Shown piece by piece: positions 1 through 8,051 of a stretch of 44,895 bases of DNA. The position numbers and the translations under genes are program-made. The notes below the pieces were generated by a model. That model was not told the DNA's origin and ran no database searches. It was given only the letters and a program-made list of their open reading frames with translations. This stretch comes from Gemmatimonas sp. (GTDB lineage Bacteria; Gemmatimonadota; Gemmatimonadetes; Longimicrobiales; Longimicrobiaceae). The stretch is from the NCBI GenBank assembly GCA_009380025.1, contig WHSP01000020.1:1-44895 (forward strand). Direction: 5' to 3'. The number at the start of each line of letters is the position of its first letter. Position 1 is the stretch's first letter.

Positions 1-1062
1 CGTCCCGGGACCGCCGAGTGTGCGACCGACGACACGAATACCGGGTGGGCGACGGGGTTGCAGAAGTCGCGTTTCGTTGCCGAGACCGCCCACGAGAAGA
101 TCACCGAGTGGGGCGACGAGGTCAACAACTCACAGCAGCTGCTTGCGACTGCTGCAACGTACGCCGGTCTCGTCTATCAGATCTTGGGCGAGACGTACTG
201 CGAGTCGACGGTCGATACCGGACCCCTCATGCAGCCCGACGAGGTGCTCGCAGTGTCGGAGCAGTGGTTCACTACAGCTCTCGATGACATCGGGAGCGGG
301 GACTTCGAGATCGTGAGCACCACGAGCCTCAAGCAGCTGGCACTATTGGGTCGAGCCCGGGTGCGGCTGGCTCTCGGCGACCTCGCCGGTGCGGCCGAAG
401 ACGCGGCGCAGATCTCAACCGACTTCGTCGCCTACACCACCCGGGACAGCTCCGTTCGGCCCCGCTGGAACCACGTCTATCGGCAGCTCAACGTGAGCGG
501 CTACTCGGCTGTCGCCGATGTCGTACAGTGGGAGGGAGGACCGGTGCCTTTCACCGGCTACCGCGACCTGACGATCGCTGCGGACGGCATGCCGACGATC
601 GCCGATGGGGTTCCCGACCCGCGGGTTCCAGTGCTGTACCTGAACGAGTTCCTGCAGGACGGCGTTACCGACAACTACGCCCAGCAGAAGTATCTGTCGA
701 CCGCCGATCCCATCCCGGTGGCCCGTTGGGCAGAGGCCCAGCTAATTCTGGCCGAGATCGAGGGTGGAACGGCCGCAGTCGGGCGGATCAACGCCTTGCG
801 GGACGTCCACGGCCTGCCGCACTACGCCGGGCCGACGGACGCGACTTCGATGGAGAACCTGATCATCGAGGAGCGGCGCCGCGAGTTCTTCTTCGAGGGA
901 CGCTTCCTCGCTGAGAAGCTGCGCAAGGACCTCTGGTTCCCACGGGGCGTCGGAAGCAACCACAAGGCGGTGCAGTACGGCATGGCCACATGCTTTGCCA
1001 TGCCGCTCTCCGAGTACCAGAACAACCCGAACATCCCCGAGGGATACGAGGGACCGTACTGA
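1..1062 (+). CDS. SusD/RagB-family outer-membrane nutrient-binding lipoprotein, C-terminal part
   Basis: The frame is open from base 1 with no stop, so the N-terminus, including the expected lipoprotein signal, lies outside the window; the TTG at 58 is unlikely to be the true start. About 353 residues are visible. The family binds glycans or other nutrients on the cell surface and works with a SusC-type TonB-dependent porin. Support comes from TPR-like helices near the middle (RVRLALGDLAGAAEDAAQI), a helix with AEAQLILAEIEGG, the NALRDVHGLP segment, and the C-terminal ERRREFFFEGRF followed by KDLWFPRG, the usual closing signature of SusD proteins. The SusC partner would be expected upstream. 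A strong hairpin follows the stop codon. The family call is firm; the substrate cannot be inferred. Confidence 0.9.
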   Translation, partial: RPGTAECATDDTNTGWATGLQKSRFVAETAHEKITEWGDEVNNSQQLLATAATYAGLVYQILGETYCESTVDTGPLMQPDEVLAVSEQWFTTALDDIGSGDFEIVSTTSLKQLALLGRARVRLALGDLAGAAEDAAQISTDFVAYTTRDSSVRPRWNHVYRQLNVSGYSAVADVVQWEGGPVPFTGYRDLTIAADGMPTIADGVPDPRVPVLYLNEFLQDGVTDNYAQQKYLSTADPIPVARWAEAQLILAEIEGGTAAVGRINALRDVHGLPHYAGPTDATSMENLIIEERRREFFFEGRFLAEKLRKDLWFPRGVGSNHKAVQYGMATCFAMPLSEYQNNPNIPEGYEGPY

Positions 1063-1071
1063 GTCCGTTCT

Positions 1072-1106
1072 GCCAGCCGGACCAGGACCTCCCTGGTCCG
1101 GTTGGC
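1072..1106 (+). terminator. Hairpin terminator after the SusD gene
   Basis: Positions 1072-1086 pair with 1092-1106 in a 15-bp stem (one G-U) around a 5-nt loop, starting 10 bases after the stop codon. The core is CCGGACCAGG paired with CCTGGTCCGG. The downstream bases are only moderately T-rich, so the hairpin is clear but its termination efficiency is uncertain. Confidence 0.6.
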
Positions 1107-1270
1107 CTTCGGGCCTCCTTGGCACCGCCGTTCTGGTGCGCCGCACCCTCATGAGACAGATTGGAAACAGAGGGGTCGGGAGCGACGGCACACGCTCGCT
1201 CGCCTGCATAGCACGCAGAACCGGCTCACGGGGAGTTGTTCGGCGGGGCCTTCCACCAGACGATCATCAC

Positions 1271-1930
1271 ATGGAATTGGTGAGGGCGTGGAGAAGGCAC
1301 CGCGGTTCAATAGCGGTTTTTGGAGTTGGTGCGTTTTGTGTCGCCCTGATGGCGCTGTTCGTCGTCATGGGCGTTCGTCGCACCGCCCCGGAGACGTTCG
1401 TGCCGACCTCGCTGGAATCTCGGCCGGCAGCCGGAAAGCTCGTAGAGCCCCGGCTCTTCACCGTGGATGCGTCCGTCGCGGATCGCTGGCGTTTTTTCTC
1501 CTTCGAGGATGGAACGGTCGTCGCGAACCCGGGTCCTGTCGGTTGGGATCTCGCCTTTCGGCGCTTCCAGGTGATCGCGAACGGCGGGGATGGTTTCGCC
1601 GGCGAAGGAGGAATCGTCGACCTCGGTGCAGCCCCACTCGATTCGATCGCAGTCGTGCCGAGTACCGGCTACGTTCTCAACACGGTCCGTAGTGACACGG
1701 TCAACGCCGTGGTGCAGGAGTGGTACGACTACTCCTACGTTTCCCATCTCCTCTCGCCCAAGCCGCGAGTCTACGCCGTCCGCACCGCAGACGGTCGCTA
1801 CGCCAAGCTGCAGTTCGTCGGCTACTATTGTCCGGGTGCGGTGCCCGGGTGCGTCACCTTCCGATACGTCTATCAGGGGAGCGGGGGCGTCGAGATGCTT
1901 CCGGCTCATACCGACGGACCGTCGTCCTGA
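1271..1930 (+). CDS. HmuY-like haem-binding family protein, membrane-anchored
   Basis: The 219-residue protein has one hydrophobic helix at about residues 14-34 (GVGAFCVALMALFVVMG) preceded by basic residues, so it is probably anchored with its body outside the cytoplasm. The remainder resembles the HmuY fold: DASVADRWRFFSFEDG, then WDLAFRRFQVIANGG, then YAKLQFVGYYCPG and CVTFRYVYQ. In HmuY, haem is held by two His; I do not see an obvious equivalent pair, so haem binding is not shown. Two Cys sit close together in the CPGAVPGC segment. The start is the ATG at 1271, immediately before the anchor; the frame is open further upstream but that part has no protein-like character. The neighbouring SusD gene fits a role in surface uptake. 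Family call moderate, ligand unknown. Confidence 0.65.
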   Translation: MELVRAWRRHRGSIAVFGVGAFCVALMALFVVMGVRRTAPETFVPTSLESRPAAGKLVEPRLFTVDASVADRWRFFSFEDGTVVANPGPVGWDLAFRRFQVIANGGDGFAGEGGIVDLGAAPLDSIAVVPSTGYVLNTVRSDTVNAVVQEWYDYSYVSHLLSPKPRVYAVRTADGRYAKLQFVGYYCPGAVPGCVTFRYVYQGSGGVEMLPAHTDGPSS

Positions 1931-1943
1931 ACGACAGGGCTCG

Positions 1944-1982
1944 CGCGAAGGGAACGAATTCGTTCTCGATCGCGACTTCGCG
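1944..1982. other. Nested palindrome between the HmuY-like and DUF72 genes
   Basis: A perfect 14-bp palindrome, GAACGAATTCGTTC (1952-1965), lies between CGCGAAG (1944-1950) and its complement CTTCGCG (1976-1982). It starts 13 bases after the HmuY-like stop codon. It could be a weak terminator or an operator for the gene starting at 2059; sequence alone does not decide. Confidence 0.4.
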
Positions 1983-2058
1983 TGAACCTTGGTAGTTTGG
2001 ACGGTCACGGCTGCGCAACCAGAGAGGGCAGCGATTCTTCACAGCAACGACCCGAGAA

Positions 2059-2766
2059 ATGGAAGTCCTGACCGGCACGAGCGGCTTCGCGTACAAAGAA
2101 TGGAAAGGGAGCTTCTACCCGGAGGACCTGCCCGCCTCGAAGATGCTCTCCTACTATGGCGAGCGATTCCAGGCGGTGGAGATCAACAACACGTTCTACC
2201 GCATGCCGTCGGAGACGACGCTCGGTCAGTGGGCTGACACCGTACCCGAGGGCTTTTTGTTCGCCCTGAAGGCCTCACAGCGGATCACGCACCGTAAGCG
2301 GCTGAAGGAAGTGGATGATCCGGTCGCCTACTTTTTAGGGGTCGCACGCTCGCTGGGTCCACACCTCGGTCCGCTACTCTTCCAGCTCCCCCCCAATCTC
2401 AAGAAGGACCTGTCGCGTCTGCGAGCGTTCACCGAGTTACTGCCGGAAGATCTTCGTGTGGCGATGGAGTTCCGTCACCTATCCTGGTTCGATGACGATG
2501 TCCTCGAAGTCCTTCGAGAGGGCGGTGTCGCGTTGTGCATCGCGCAGGACGAGAAGCTGGAGACTCCCTTCGTGGCTACCGCCGACTGGGGCTATCTGCG
2601 CCTTCGCCGCGTTCGCTACGACGATGCGGAGCTGACGATGTGGATCGATCGGGTTCAGTCACAGGACTGGTCCGCAGCATACCTCTTCTTCAAGCACGAA
2701 GAGGCGGGCACGGGGCCGAAGCTCGCGCGCCGCGTCGGGGAAATCTTTGCAGCGCGCGGGGCGTGA
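2059..2766 (+). CDS. DUF72 (YecE-like) protein
   Basis: The protein has 235 residues, the normal length for the family. DUF72 proteins adopt a TIM-barrel-like fold; their biochemical role is not established. Diagnostic segments are the N-terminal GTSGFAYKEWKGSFYP, then FQAVEINNTFYRMP, the FALKASQRITH strand, LGPLLFQLPPN, VAMEFRHLSWF, the Y-rich ADWGYLRLRRVRY and the closing AAYLFFKHEEAGTGP. The ATG at 2059 gives the canonical family N-terminus. There is no signal peptide, so it should be cytoplasmic. It appears monocistronic, with a 128-nt leader region from the HmuY-like gene and a long repeat-bearing gap downstream. Confidence 0.92.
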   Translation: MEVLTGTSGFAYKEWKGSFYPEDLPASKMLSYYGERFQAVEINNTFYRMPSETTLGQWADTVPEGFLFALKASQRITHRKRLKEVDDPVAYFLGVARSLGPHLGPLLFQLPPNLKKDLSRLRAFTELLPEDLRVAMEFRHLSWFDDDVLEVLREGGVALCIAQDEKLETPFVATADWGYLRLRRVRYDDAELTMWIDRVQSQDWSAAYLFFKHEEAGTGPKLARRVGEIFAARGA

Positions 2767-3043
2767 CCTCGAAAGATCCGTCACCGTCTGTGTCACGTGT
2801 GGAGCGATTTCGCCATCGGGCCGAGTTCGCCCAGGAAACCCCGAACTGATCGGTTCGAAGGGTTGGACTCTCCCACCGTCCTTTTCTTCGCTTCACGGCT
2901 GGCAACGTCCTTCGTCGTCGCGAGCGGTATCAGACTCACGTGTTAGTCGGGTGCATCACTCGGGCTAGTTAGTTAGTACTCCGTGCCGGAAATAGGACGA
3001 CGTATACCTGGTCATCCCCATTCGTCGCTCCCGTATTCCCCAC
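2767..3043. other. Non-coding stretch before the REP-type repeat
   Basis: No reading frame here looks protein-like and I see no clear promoter. Together with the repeat at 3044-3120 and the leader of the diguanylate cyclase gene it forms a 557-bp gap. Confidence 0.4.
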
Positions 3044-3120
3044 CGTCATTCCCGCGAGGGCGGGAATCCAGAGCACCGCAGCCGACTGAGCCACTGGATC
3101 CCCGCCTGCGCGGGGATGAC
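3044..3120. repeat. REP/BIME-type double palindrome
   Basis: Two stem-loops face each other: ATTCCCGC/GCGGGAAT (about 3047-3068) and ATCCCCGC/GCGGGGAT (about 3098-3118). Each carries the GTCATTCCCGCG- or CCAG/TGGAT-type flanks familiar from dispersed REP-like repeats in many bacteria. Translated frames across it give the recurring spurious peptides HPRAGGDP and WIPALAGMT on the minus strand, which confirms the repeat class. No transposase is visible nearby. Confidence 0.75.
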
Positions 3121-3323
3121 CGCTCTTGGGGACTCGGAATACGTCGCCGCACCTGTGACCAGAGGTGACGTAGCGTCCGCGCCGTTGAAACGATAACGGC
3201 GCTCTCGGTGATCCGCTCGAGCTCTCCCGACCTTGGGTTTCGAGCCGAGCCATGGCACTCCGGTGAGCCCGGCGGGTAAATTCCGGTCAAGCTCACACGA
3301 CGTAAGTAGACCGAAAGGGCCCG

Positions 3324-4625
3324 TTGAAGCGCGAAACAGCGGTCGGTACTCGCGATCTCCCGGCAACTCCGAATCCGCGTTGGTTTCGGCGCCCTGAGTT
3401 CGTTTATTCGGCGGCCCTGTTTTCAATCGCCATCCTCGTGCTGTCGATCGCGTCCTACGGCGCCGGGGGTATTCTCCGCGACCACCACCCGGGCCTCGCA
3501 TTCTTCTTCTTCCTCTACGGCATCTTCACGATCAGCGCGGGATACGACCAGCCACGCCTGGGCTACGTCTCGTTCGACCGCGTTTCCCAGGTCGCCAGCA
3601 TCCTGATCCTCGGTCCGCTGGACGCCGCGTGGGTCAACGGCCTCGCATCGTTGATCTTCCCCTGGCGACGACTCTGGATCGGTACTCCCCTCGGTCGGGT
3701 CGTCACGGCTTCGCTGAACAACGCGGGCCTGATGGCCCTGATGATCTTCGGTTGCGGGTCGCTCTATCGGTTGCTCGGGGGCCCCATCCCGCTACTCGAG
3801 CTGAACGGGGTCGCGGTCGTCCTGCTTCTCGTCCTCATGGTGAGCATGCAAATCGCCAATGAGGTCATGCTTGGCATCCACGTCCTCCTTCGGGACGCAC
3901 GCTCGAGCTGGTCGATCCATCCCTTCGCACTCGGCCTCGAGATCGGCTCGGGGCTCACGGCCGTTCTCGTGGCGATCTTCTTCAATCGGATGGAGCTTCC
4001 GGTCGTCGCCTTGCTGCTCGTTGTGCTCAGCGCGGGCATGCTCGCCCTGAGGCAGTTCGCCCGGATGCGGATCCGACTCGAAGCGCTGGTCGAGGAGAGG
4101 ACCAAGGTTCTCAGGGAACAGGCCGTCGAGCTCGAGCGGCTTGCTACCCACGATCAGCTCACCGGACTCTTCAACCGCCGCTACGCGGATTCCTTTCTGA
4201 CTATGCGAATCGAGGAGTTCCGTCGCTACGGCCGCCGATTCTCGATCGCCCTCATCGACCTCGACCATTTCAAGCGGATCAACGACCAACAGTCTCACGA
4301 GGTGGGCGATCAGGTCCTCAAGCGCGTGGCTCGGATTTTCGACGGCCGGTGCCGGGAGACGGACGTCGTCGCTCGATACGGGGGAGAGGAGTTCCTCCTG
4401 TGCTTCCCGGAGGCCGACGCCCCGAGGGTCGCTAGAATTTGCGAGGAGCTCCGCCAAACCGTTGAGACGACCGACTGGTCCGATCTGGCCTCCGGCATCC
4501 ACGTCTCGCTCAGTGCCGGCATCGCAGAGATGCGCCACGACCTGGATCTCGGCGGTCTCGTCAACGCCGCCGACCTGAAGCTGTACGCCGCCAAGCACGC
4601 AGGCCGCAATCTCGTCTTCGCGTGA
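3324..4625 (+). CDS. Membrane-bound GGDEF diguanylate cyclase
   Basis: The 433-residue protein has an N-terminal membrane region of several helices (about residues 25-240, including LMALMIFGCGSLYRLLG, VVLLLVLMVSMQIANEV and VVALLLVVLSAGML). A short coiled linker (RLEALVEERTKVLREQAVELERL) leads to a C-terminal GGDEF domain (about 270-433). That domain synthesises cyclic di-GMP from two GTP. DQLTGLFNRRYAD opens the domain, the active-site loop is GGEEF at 353-357, and RETD at 344-347 lies exactly five residues upstream, so the product-inhibition I-site is intact. The membrane sensor does not match a module I can name. The start is TTG at 3324 with AAAGGG four bases upstream; no ATG occurs before residue 139. 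It converges with the beta-propeller gene 18 bp downstream. Confidence 0.9.
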   Translation: MKRETAVGTRDLPATPNPRWFRRPEFVYSAALFSIAILVLSIASYGAGGILRDHHPGLAFFFFLYGIFTISAGYDQPRLGYVSFDRVSQVASILILGPLDAAWVNGLASLIFPWRRLWIGTPLGRVVTASLNNAGLMALMIFGCGSLYRLLGGPIPLLELNGVAVVLLLVLMVSMQIANEVMLGIHVLLRDARSSWSIHPFALGLEIGSGLTAVLVAIFFNRMELPVVALLLVVLSAGMLALRQFARMRIRLEALVEERTKVLREQAVELERLATHDQLTGLFNRRYADSFLTMRIEEFRRYGRRFSIALIDLDHFKRINDQQSHEVGDQVLKRVARIFDGRCRETDVVARYGGEEFLLCFPEADAPRVARICEELRQTVETTDWSDLASGIHVSLSAGIAEMRHDLDLGGLVNAADLKLYAAKHAGRNLVFA

Positions 4626-4643
4626 TATTCTGACGAAGGAGCG

Positions 4644-5870
4644 CTACGTCTCTGCCGCGACGAGGTGCCCGTGGTGGAATCCCAACCTGGGATCGGCATT
4701 CTTGGCGACGGGCAAGTACTCCTGGATGTCCGGCATGCGGACGCGTAGCCGGATTGTGTTGGCGGGGTAGTCGTAGATGGTAATGTGGTTGAGGCCCCGG
4801 TTGGCGGTGAAAAGCAGCGTCTGGTCCGGGCTCAGCTTACAGGCGTGGACGGAGTCGACCAGGGCGAACCGGCTGATGCGAAGGGAACCAAGCAGGTGAT
4901 GGGTCTGGGTGAAGAGCCCGCCCCTCGCGAGCACGTCGTACATCTGGGTGGCGACCTGTCGCCGGTTGGCGAACTGCTCGGAGAGGTTCGGTCGCTCGTC
5001 GATGATCCGGAAGGAGGCGAAGTCGTCGAGGCGAATCATCACGATGGTCTGGCTCGCGCCGTTGCAGAAGATCAGCTCATCGTCGGAGATGGTGAGGTCG
5101 GAGTTGATGTGGGCGGGGATGTCGCGGCCGGCGCTCCAGTGGCGCACCACTTCACCGGTCGCCGCATCGACCTCGAAGGCATACTCACGAAGCCACGCCA
5201 TTCCCCACTCGTGGTAATCACCCCGATCGAGCGGATGCACGCGAAAGGAAACGCCGTAGAAGAGATCGTCCGTTCGGTGGGGGATGGTATGCCAGCAGGT
5301 GGCAGGGAGGTGAACGCGGCGCACTTCGCCGGTGACTGTGTCCCAGATGCCCATCTCTCGCGCCTCGCCATGCCTTCCGCGCGCGGGGTTGTCCATCGCC
5401 CCGAAGACTACGTAGCGACCCGACGCGGTGCGATTCATCCCGTGCACGAGCGCCATCCCATGCGGTGCGATTTTCTCCGGCTTCCGGAGGTCTTTGGCGT
5501 CGAACAGATACAGGTGTGTGCCGACAGCGGTCAGAAACCGCCTTTCATCGAGCCAGACGGCGTGAGTGCTTCCCCGTAGGCTGGTATCGGGGATCTCGAA
5601 GCGAAGGGTCGAGATTCGATCCAACTCCTCGCCGGTTCGCGAATCGTAGACCAGAAGGTGCTGCCCTGCATTGCCGAGAAACCCCAGCGAACCGGTCGGA
5701 TCGACCGTCGTCGCGTGGCCACCACCGACTCCGTCGTGGAATCGGATCTTGTACGCGTAACTGTTGTCGGCGGGATCGAAGAGGAAGATGCAGTTTCCCG
5801 CCCTCCCCTCCAACCCATTGATTCCATTGCCGTCCAGAGCGATGTGGAATGCGTAGGGGTAGCGCTTCAT
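4644..5870 (-). CDS. Beta-propeller protein of unknown function
   Basis: The 408-residue protein is built of repeated beta-strand blades of YVTN/WD-like character: CIFLFDPADNSYAYKIR, HLLVYDSRTGEELDRI, HLYLFDAKDLRKPEKI, MGIWDTVTGEVRRVHL, YAFEVDAATGEVVRHW and HITIYDYPANTIRLRV. This suggests roughly six or seven blades. Histidines are frequent (GGGHATTVDPTGS, PHGMALVHGMNR, CWHTIPHR, FHHGHLV), which could point to a metal-binding or catalytic propeller, but I recognise no catalytic family. No signal peptide is evident at the chosen ATG, so location is uncertain. It is divergent from the small orphan at 5935, leaving 64 bp for two promoters. Confidence 0.75.
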   Translation of the reverse strand: MKRYPYAFHIALDGNGINGLEGRAGNCIFLFDPADNSYAYKIRFHDGVGGGHATTVDPTGSLGFLGNAGQHLLVYDSRTGEELDRISTLRFEIPDTSLRGSTHAVWLDERRFLTAVGTHLYLFDAKDLRKPEKIAPHGMALVHGMNRTASGRYVVFGAMDNPARGRHGEAREMGIWDTVTGEVRRVHLPATCWHTIPHRTDDLFYGVSFRVHPLDRGDYHEWGMAWLREYAFEVDAATGEVVRHWSAGRDIPAHINSDLTISDDELIFCNGASQTIVMIRLDDFASFRIIDERPNLSEQFANRRQVATQMYDVLARGGLFTQTHHLLGSLRISRFALVDSVHACKLSPDQTLLFTANRGLNHITIYDYPANTIRLRVRMPDIQEYLPVAKNADPRLGFHHGHLVAAET

Positions 5871-5934
5871 GGCGTGGCGGGAGATCCCGCCGGCGTGTTT
5901 GCAGTCGGCGACTTCACGGTTCTAGGGGTCGGCG

Positions 5935-6306
5935 GTGGACGAAGGCTTGAACAGGAGCCGTCTATTGTCACTGAATCTATCGGAGGATGAACGGCGCGTC
6001 CTCGGTCTGGCACCTGGGGAGGGAGTCGCGCTCTCCTCTTTCAGTCTCCATCGGCTGCTCGCGTCTCCCGACTATCACCCGAGCCTGGGTGACCCGGGCC
6101 ATGCTCGACACTTTCGGCGCGCCCTCCCCGACGGAACCGGTTTGCATCTCGTCATAGTGGATGGCCGGGCCGAACTGCACCGGGACCTTTTCGATCCCCA
6201 TCGGGGGCCCGTCGCGATGCTGCTCCACGTCGCGACCGACTCTCCCACTCAGGTAATGTCCCTCTTCGCGGCCGGCTGGTCGGTGCTGCACCGTCTGGGG
6301 CGCTGA
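5935..6306 (+). CDS. Hypothetical protein, 123 aa
   Basis: I do not recognise this protein. It starts with GTG at 5935 and runs to a TGA at 6304-6306. The sequence has normal protein character: an N-terminal helix (LSLNLSEDERRVLGL), a middle region rich in His and Asp (SPDYHPSLGDPGHARHF), two strands (GLHLVIVDGRAELHRDLFDP, PVAMLLHVATDS) and a closing helix (MSLFAAGWSVLHRLGR). It has no signal peptide or membrane helix. It is divergent from the beta-propeller gene and could be co-regulated with it. Confidence 0.55.
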   Translation: MDEGLNRSRLLSLNLSEDERRVLGLAPGEGVALSSFSLHRLLASPDYHPSLGDPGHARHFRRALPDGTGLHLVIVDGRAELHRDLFDPHRGPVAMLLHVATDSPTQVMSLFAAGWSVLHRLGR

Positions 6307-6426
6307 CCCGGCCCCGATCGGGCCTGGAACACAGCAGAAGTACGACGGAATCCGCATCATTCCGTCCCCTCGTTTCCGGCTTGGAAACCATGCCGTTGGT
6401 ATCCGACTTTCCGGATGCCAACCAGC

Positions 6427-6990
6427 CTACCCCCTTCGGGCACTGTTACGCGTGTCACCGGAGGCCAGGAACCGGTCGACCGCTGCCCCGAGGTCCTGAA
6501 GGGTCTTGGCAAGGAGCGTCGCCGCTGCATCCTCCAGCCCCGTCTTCCAGCGTCCCTCACCGAGCGGCCCCAGGGTGCCAGGAGCGATCGAGGTAGCGAT
6601 TTCCAGCTGCAGGCGACAGCCACGCCCACCCATTGCACCATGCACGCGCGTGATTCCCGAGCCCACCAGGCCACCGCCCAACATCCGCGATTCCACGCTC
6701 CAGCGGCTTTCGAGCGCCCCATCATGCCACTCCGCGCGTTCGAGCCAGGTGAGCTGATCCCCATCGATCCGCCCTCGCAGGGCATGCGCGACCGACGGCG
6801 CGGCTCGCCACTCGTGCACCGTCTTGATCAGTCCATTTGCGCGGCTCCGTTCCAGCAGCCGGATTTCCTCGATTCCCTCGACGTGTTGGGCGACCGCCGG
6901 GAGGTAGTCTCTGAGGGCCGTCCAGACCCGATCCGGCGGCTGTCGGAGCATGACCATCCGGCGGACGTTGATGCGACGCTCGTTGTTCAT
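6427..6990 (-). CDS. SRPBCC (START-like) ligand-binding protein
   Basis: This 187-residue protein is the last gene of a minus-strand trio; its ATG overlaps the stop of the preceding epimerase gene by 4 bp. The fold is suggested by the usual opening pattern, a basic strand and then MLRQPPDRVWTALRDYLPAVAQHVEGIEEI. Alternating strands follow (GLIKTVHEWRA, QLTWLERAEWHDGALESRWSVESRML, CRLQLEIATSIA), with a long C-terminal helix (AAATLLAKTLQDLGAAVDRFLAS). Members bind hydrophobic ligands or act as polyketide cyclases and lipid carriers. The operon context suggests work on the same substrate as the reductase upstream. The ligand cannot be predicted. Confidence 0.75.
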   Translation of the reverse strand: MNNERRINVRRMVMLRQPPDRVWTALRDYLPAVAQHVEGIEEIRLLERSRANGLIKTVHEWRAAPSVAHALRGRIDGDQLTWLERAEWHDGALESRWSVESRMLGGGLVGSGITRVHGAMGGRGCRLQLEIATSIAPGTLGPLGEGRWKTGLEDAAATLLAKTLQDLGAAVDRFLASGDTRNSARRG

Positions 6991-8051
6991 ACGGGCTGTG
7001 CCGCCCTGGGAGCCACCGGGGAGTCGTCACCCAGACCGCCGGCGAACTGGATCGCGGTCCGAACATCGGGCCGGACGAACTCGGTGCGAAGCAGCCAACG
7101 CAGCGCGCCGCTCAAGGTCGACCGCAGCGGGCTCGAGCGGTAGCCGAGCTCACGAATCCTTCGGTCATCGTACCAGTACCACCGCCCCATCATCTTCACC
7201 TCGTCGCGGGTGAGCGCCGGCTGCACGCCTGCGCCGCGGGAAACGAGCTCGCTCCAGGCAGCGGTCAGGTAGGCAGCCGTATGCGAGGCGGTTACGATTG
7301 GCCCGTAGGTTCGGCAGAGCGCCGAGATCTCGGCGTGCAGCTCAGGCCAACCGACGTTTTCGCCCCCGATGAGGTACGCATGACCGGCCACTCCATTGCG
7401 GGCCAGCAGCATATGGGCCCGCGCCACCTCCTCCGCCGCGACGATGTTGCAGCCGCCCGCGAACGTGGTACGAAACGGATCGTTCAGGTATTTCGCGAGC
7501 GCGCCGTTGCTCTCGGCGAGGCGATAATCCCACGCACCGACGGTGAGGGCAGGGCAGGCCGCGACGAGGTCGACGCCCAGGGTTCGGGCGGTCGCGAAGG
7601 CCATCGAGGTCTGCCGGACCTTTGACATCGCGTATCCGGACGCGTCCTCCAACGTAAGACGGGACGACTCACTGCGGGCCTCCGCCACCGGTGACGAGCC
7701 GAAGATGACCGAAGAAGACGTCACGACGATCCTGCCAACCCCAGCTTCGGCCGCGGTCTCAACAACGTTGCGGGTGCCGTCCACCGCCACCCGGTCCAAT
7801 TCCGTTCGCGACGTCTCGCGATACGAAAAACGAGCAGCGGCGTGGAAGACCAGCTCAACTCCTCCCATGGCCGATGCGACCGACGGGGGATCGAGTACGT
7901 CACCCTGCCGGATGTCGATGGGTAGTCCGATGAGGCCGCGTCGCGGCGGGCCCGGGCGGACCAGTACCCGAACTTCGATCCCCGCGCTCAGGAGCACCCT
8001 CACCAGGTTGGCGCCGACCACACCGGTGGCGCCGGTGACCAGCGCTCTCAT
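6987..8051 (-). CDS. NAD(P)-dependent epimerase/dehydratase (extended SDR)
   Basis: The 354-residue protein opens with the Rossmann signature TGATGVVGANLV (residues 7-18). It continues with the family pattern GDVLDPPSVASAMGGVELVFHAAA, VVTSSSVIFGS and the catalytic Tyr-x-x-x-Lys in SGYAMSKVR. It is closest in character to dihydroflavonol-4-reductase and 3-beta-hydroxysteroid dehydrogenase-like extended SDRs, which reduce or epimerise hydroxyl or keto groups on lipids or isoprenoids using NAD(P)H. Its start overlaps the stop of the DUF362 gene (8048-8051), and its stop overlaps the start of the SRPBCC gene. The three are therefore translationally coupled and probably act in one pathway. Cytoplasmic; substrate unknown. 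Confidence 0.88.
   Translation of the reverse strand: MRALVTGATGVVGANLVRVLLSAGIEVRVLVRPGPPRRGLIGLPIDIRQGDVLDPPSVASAMGGVELVFHAAARFSYRETSRTELDRVAVDGTRNVVETAAEAGVGRIVVTSSSVIFGSSPVAEARSESSRLTLEDASGYAMSKVRQTSMAFATARTLGVDLVAACPALTVGAWDYRLAESNGALAKYLNDPFRTTFAGGCNIVAAEEVARAHMLLARNGVAGHAYLIGGENVGWPELHAEISALCRTYGPIVTASHTAAYLTAAWSELVSRGAGVQPALTRDEVKMMGRWYWYDDRRIRELGYRSSPLRSTLSGALRWLLRTEFVRPDVRTAIQFAGGLGDDSPVAPRAAQPV

Noticed and set aside
2969-3253. Open frames across the REP-type repeat
   Set aside because: They read the well-known spurious peptides HPRAGGDP and WIPALAGMT produced by translating this repeat class.
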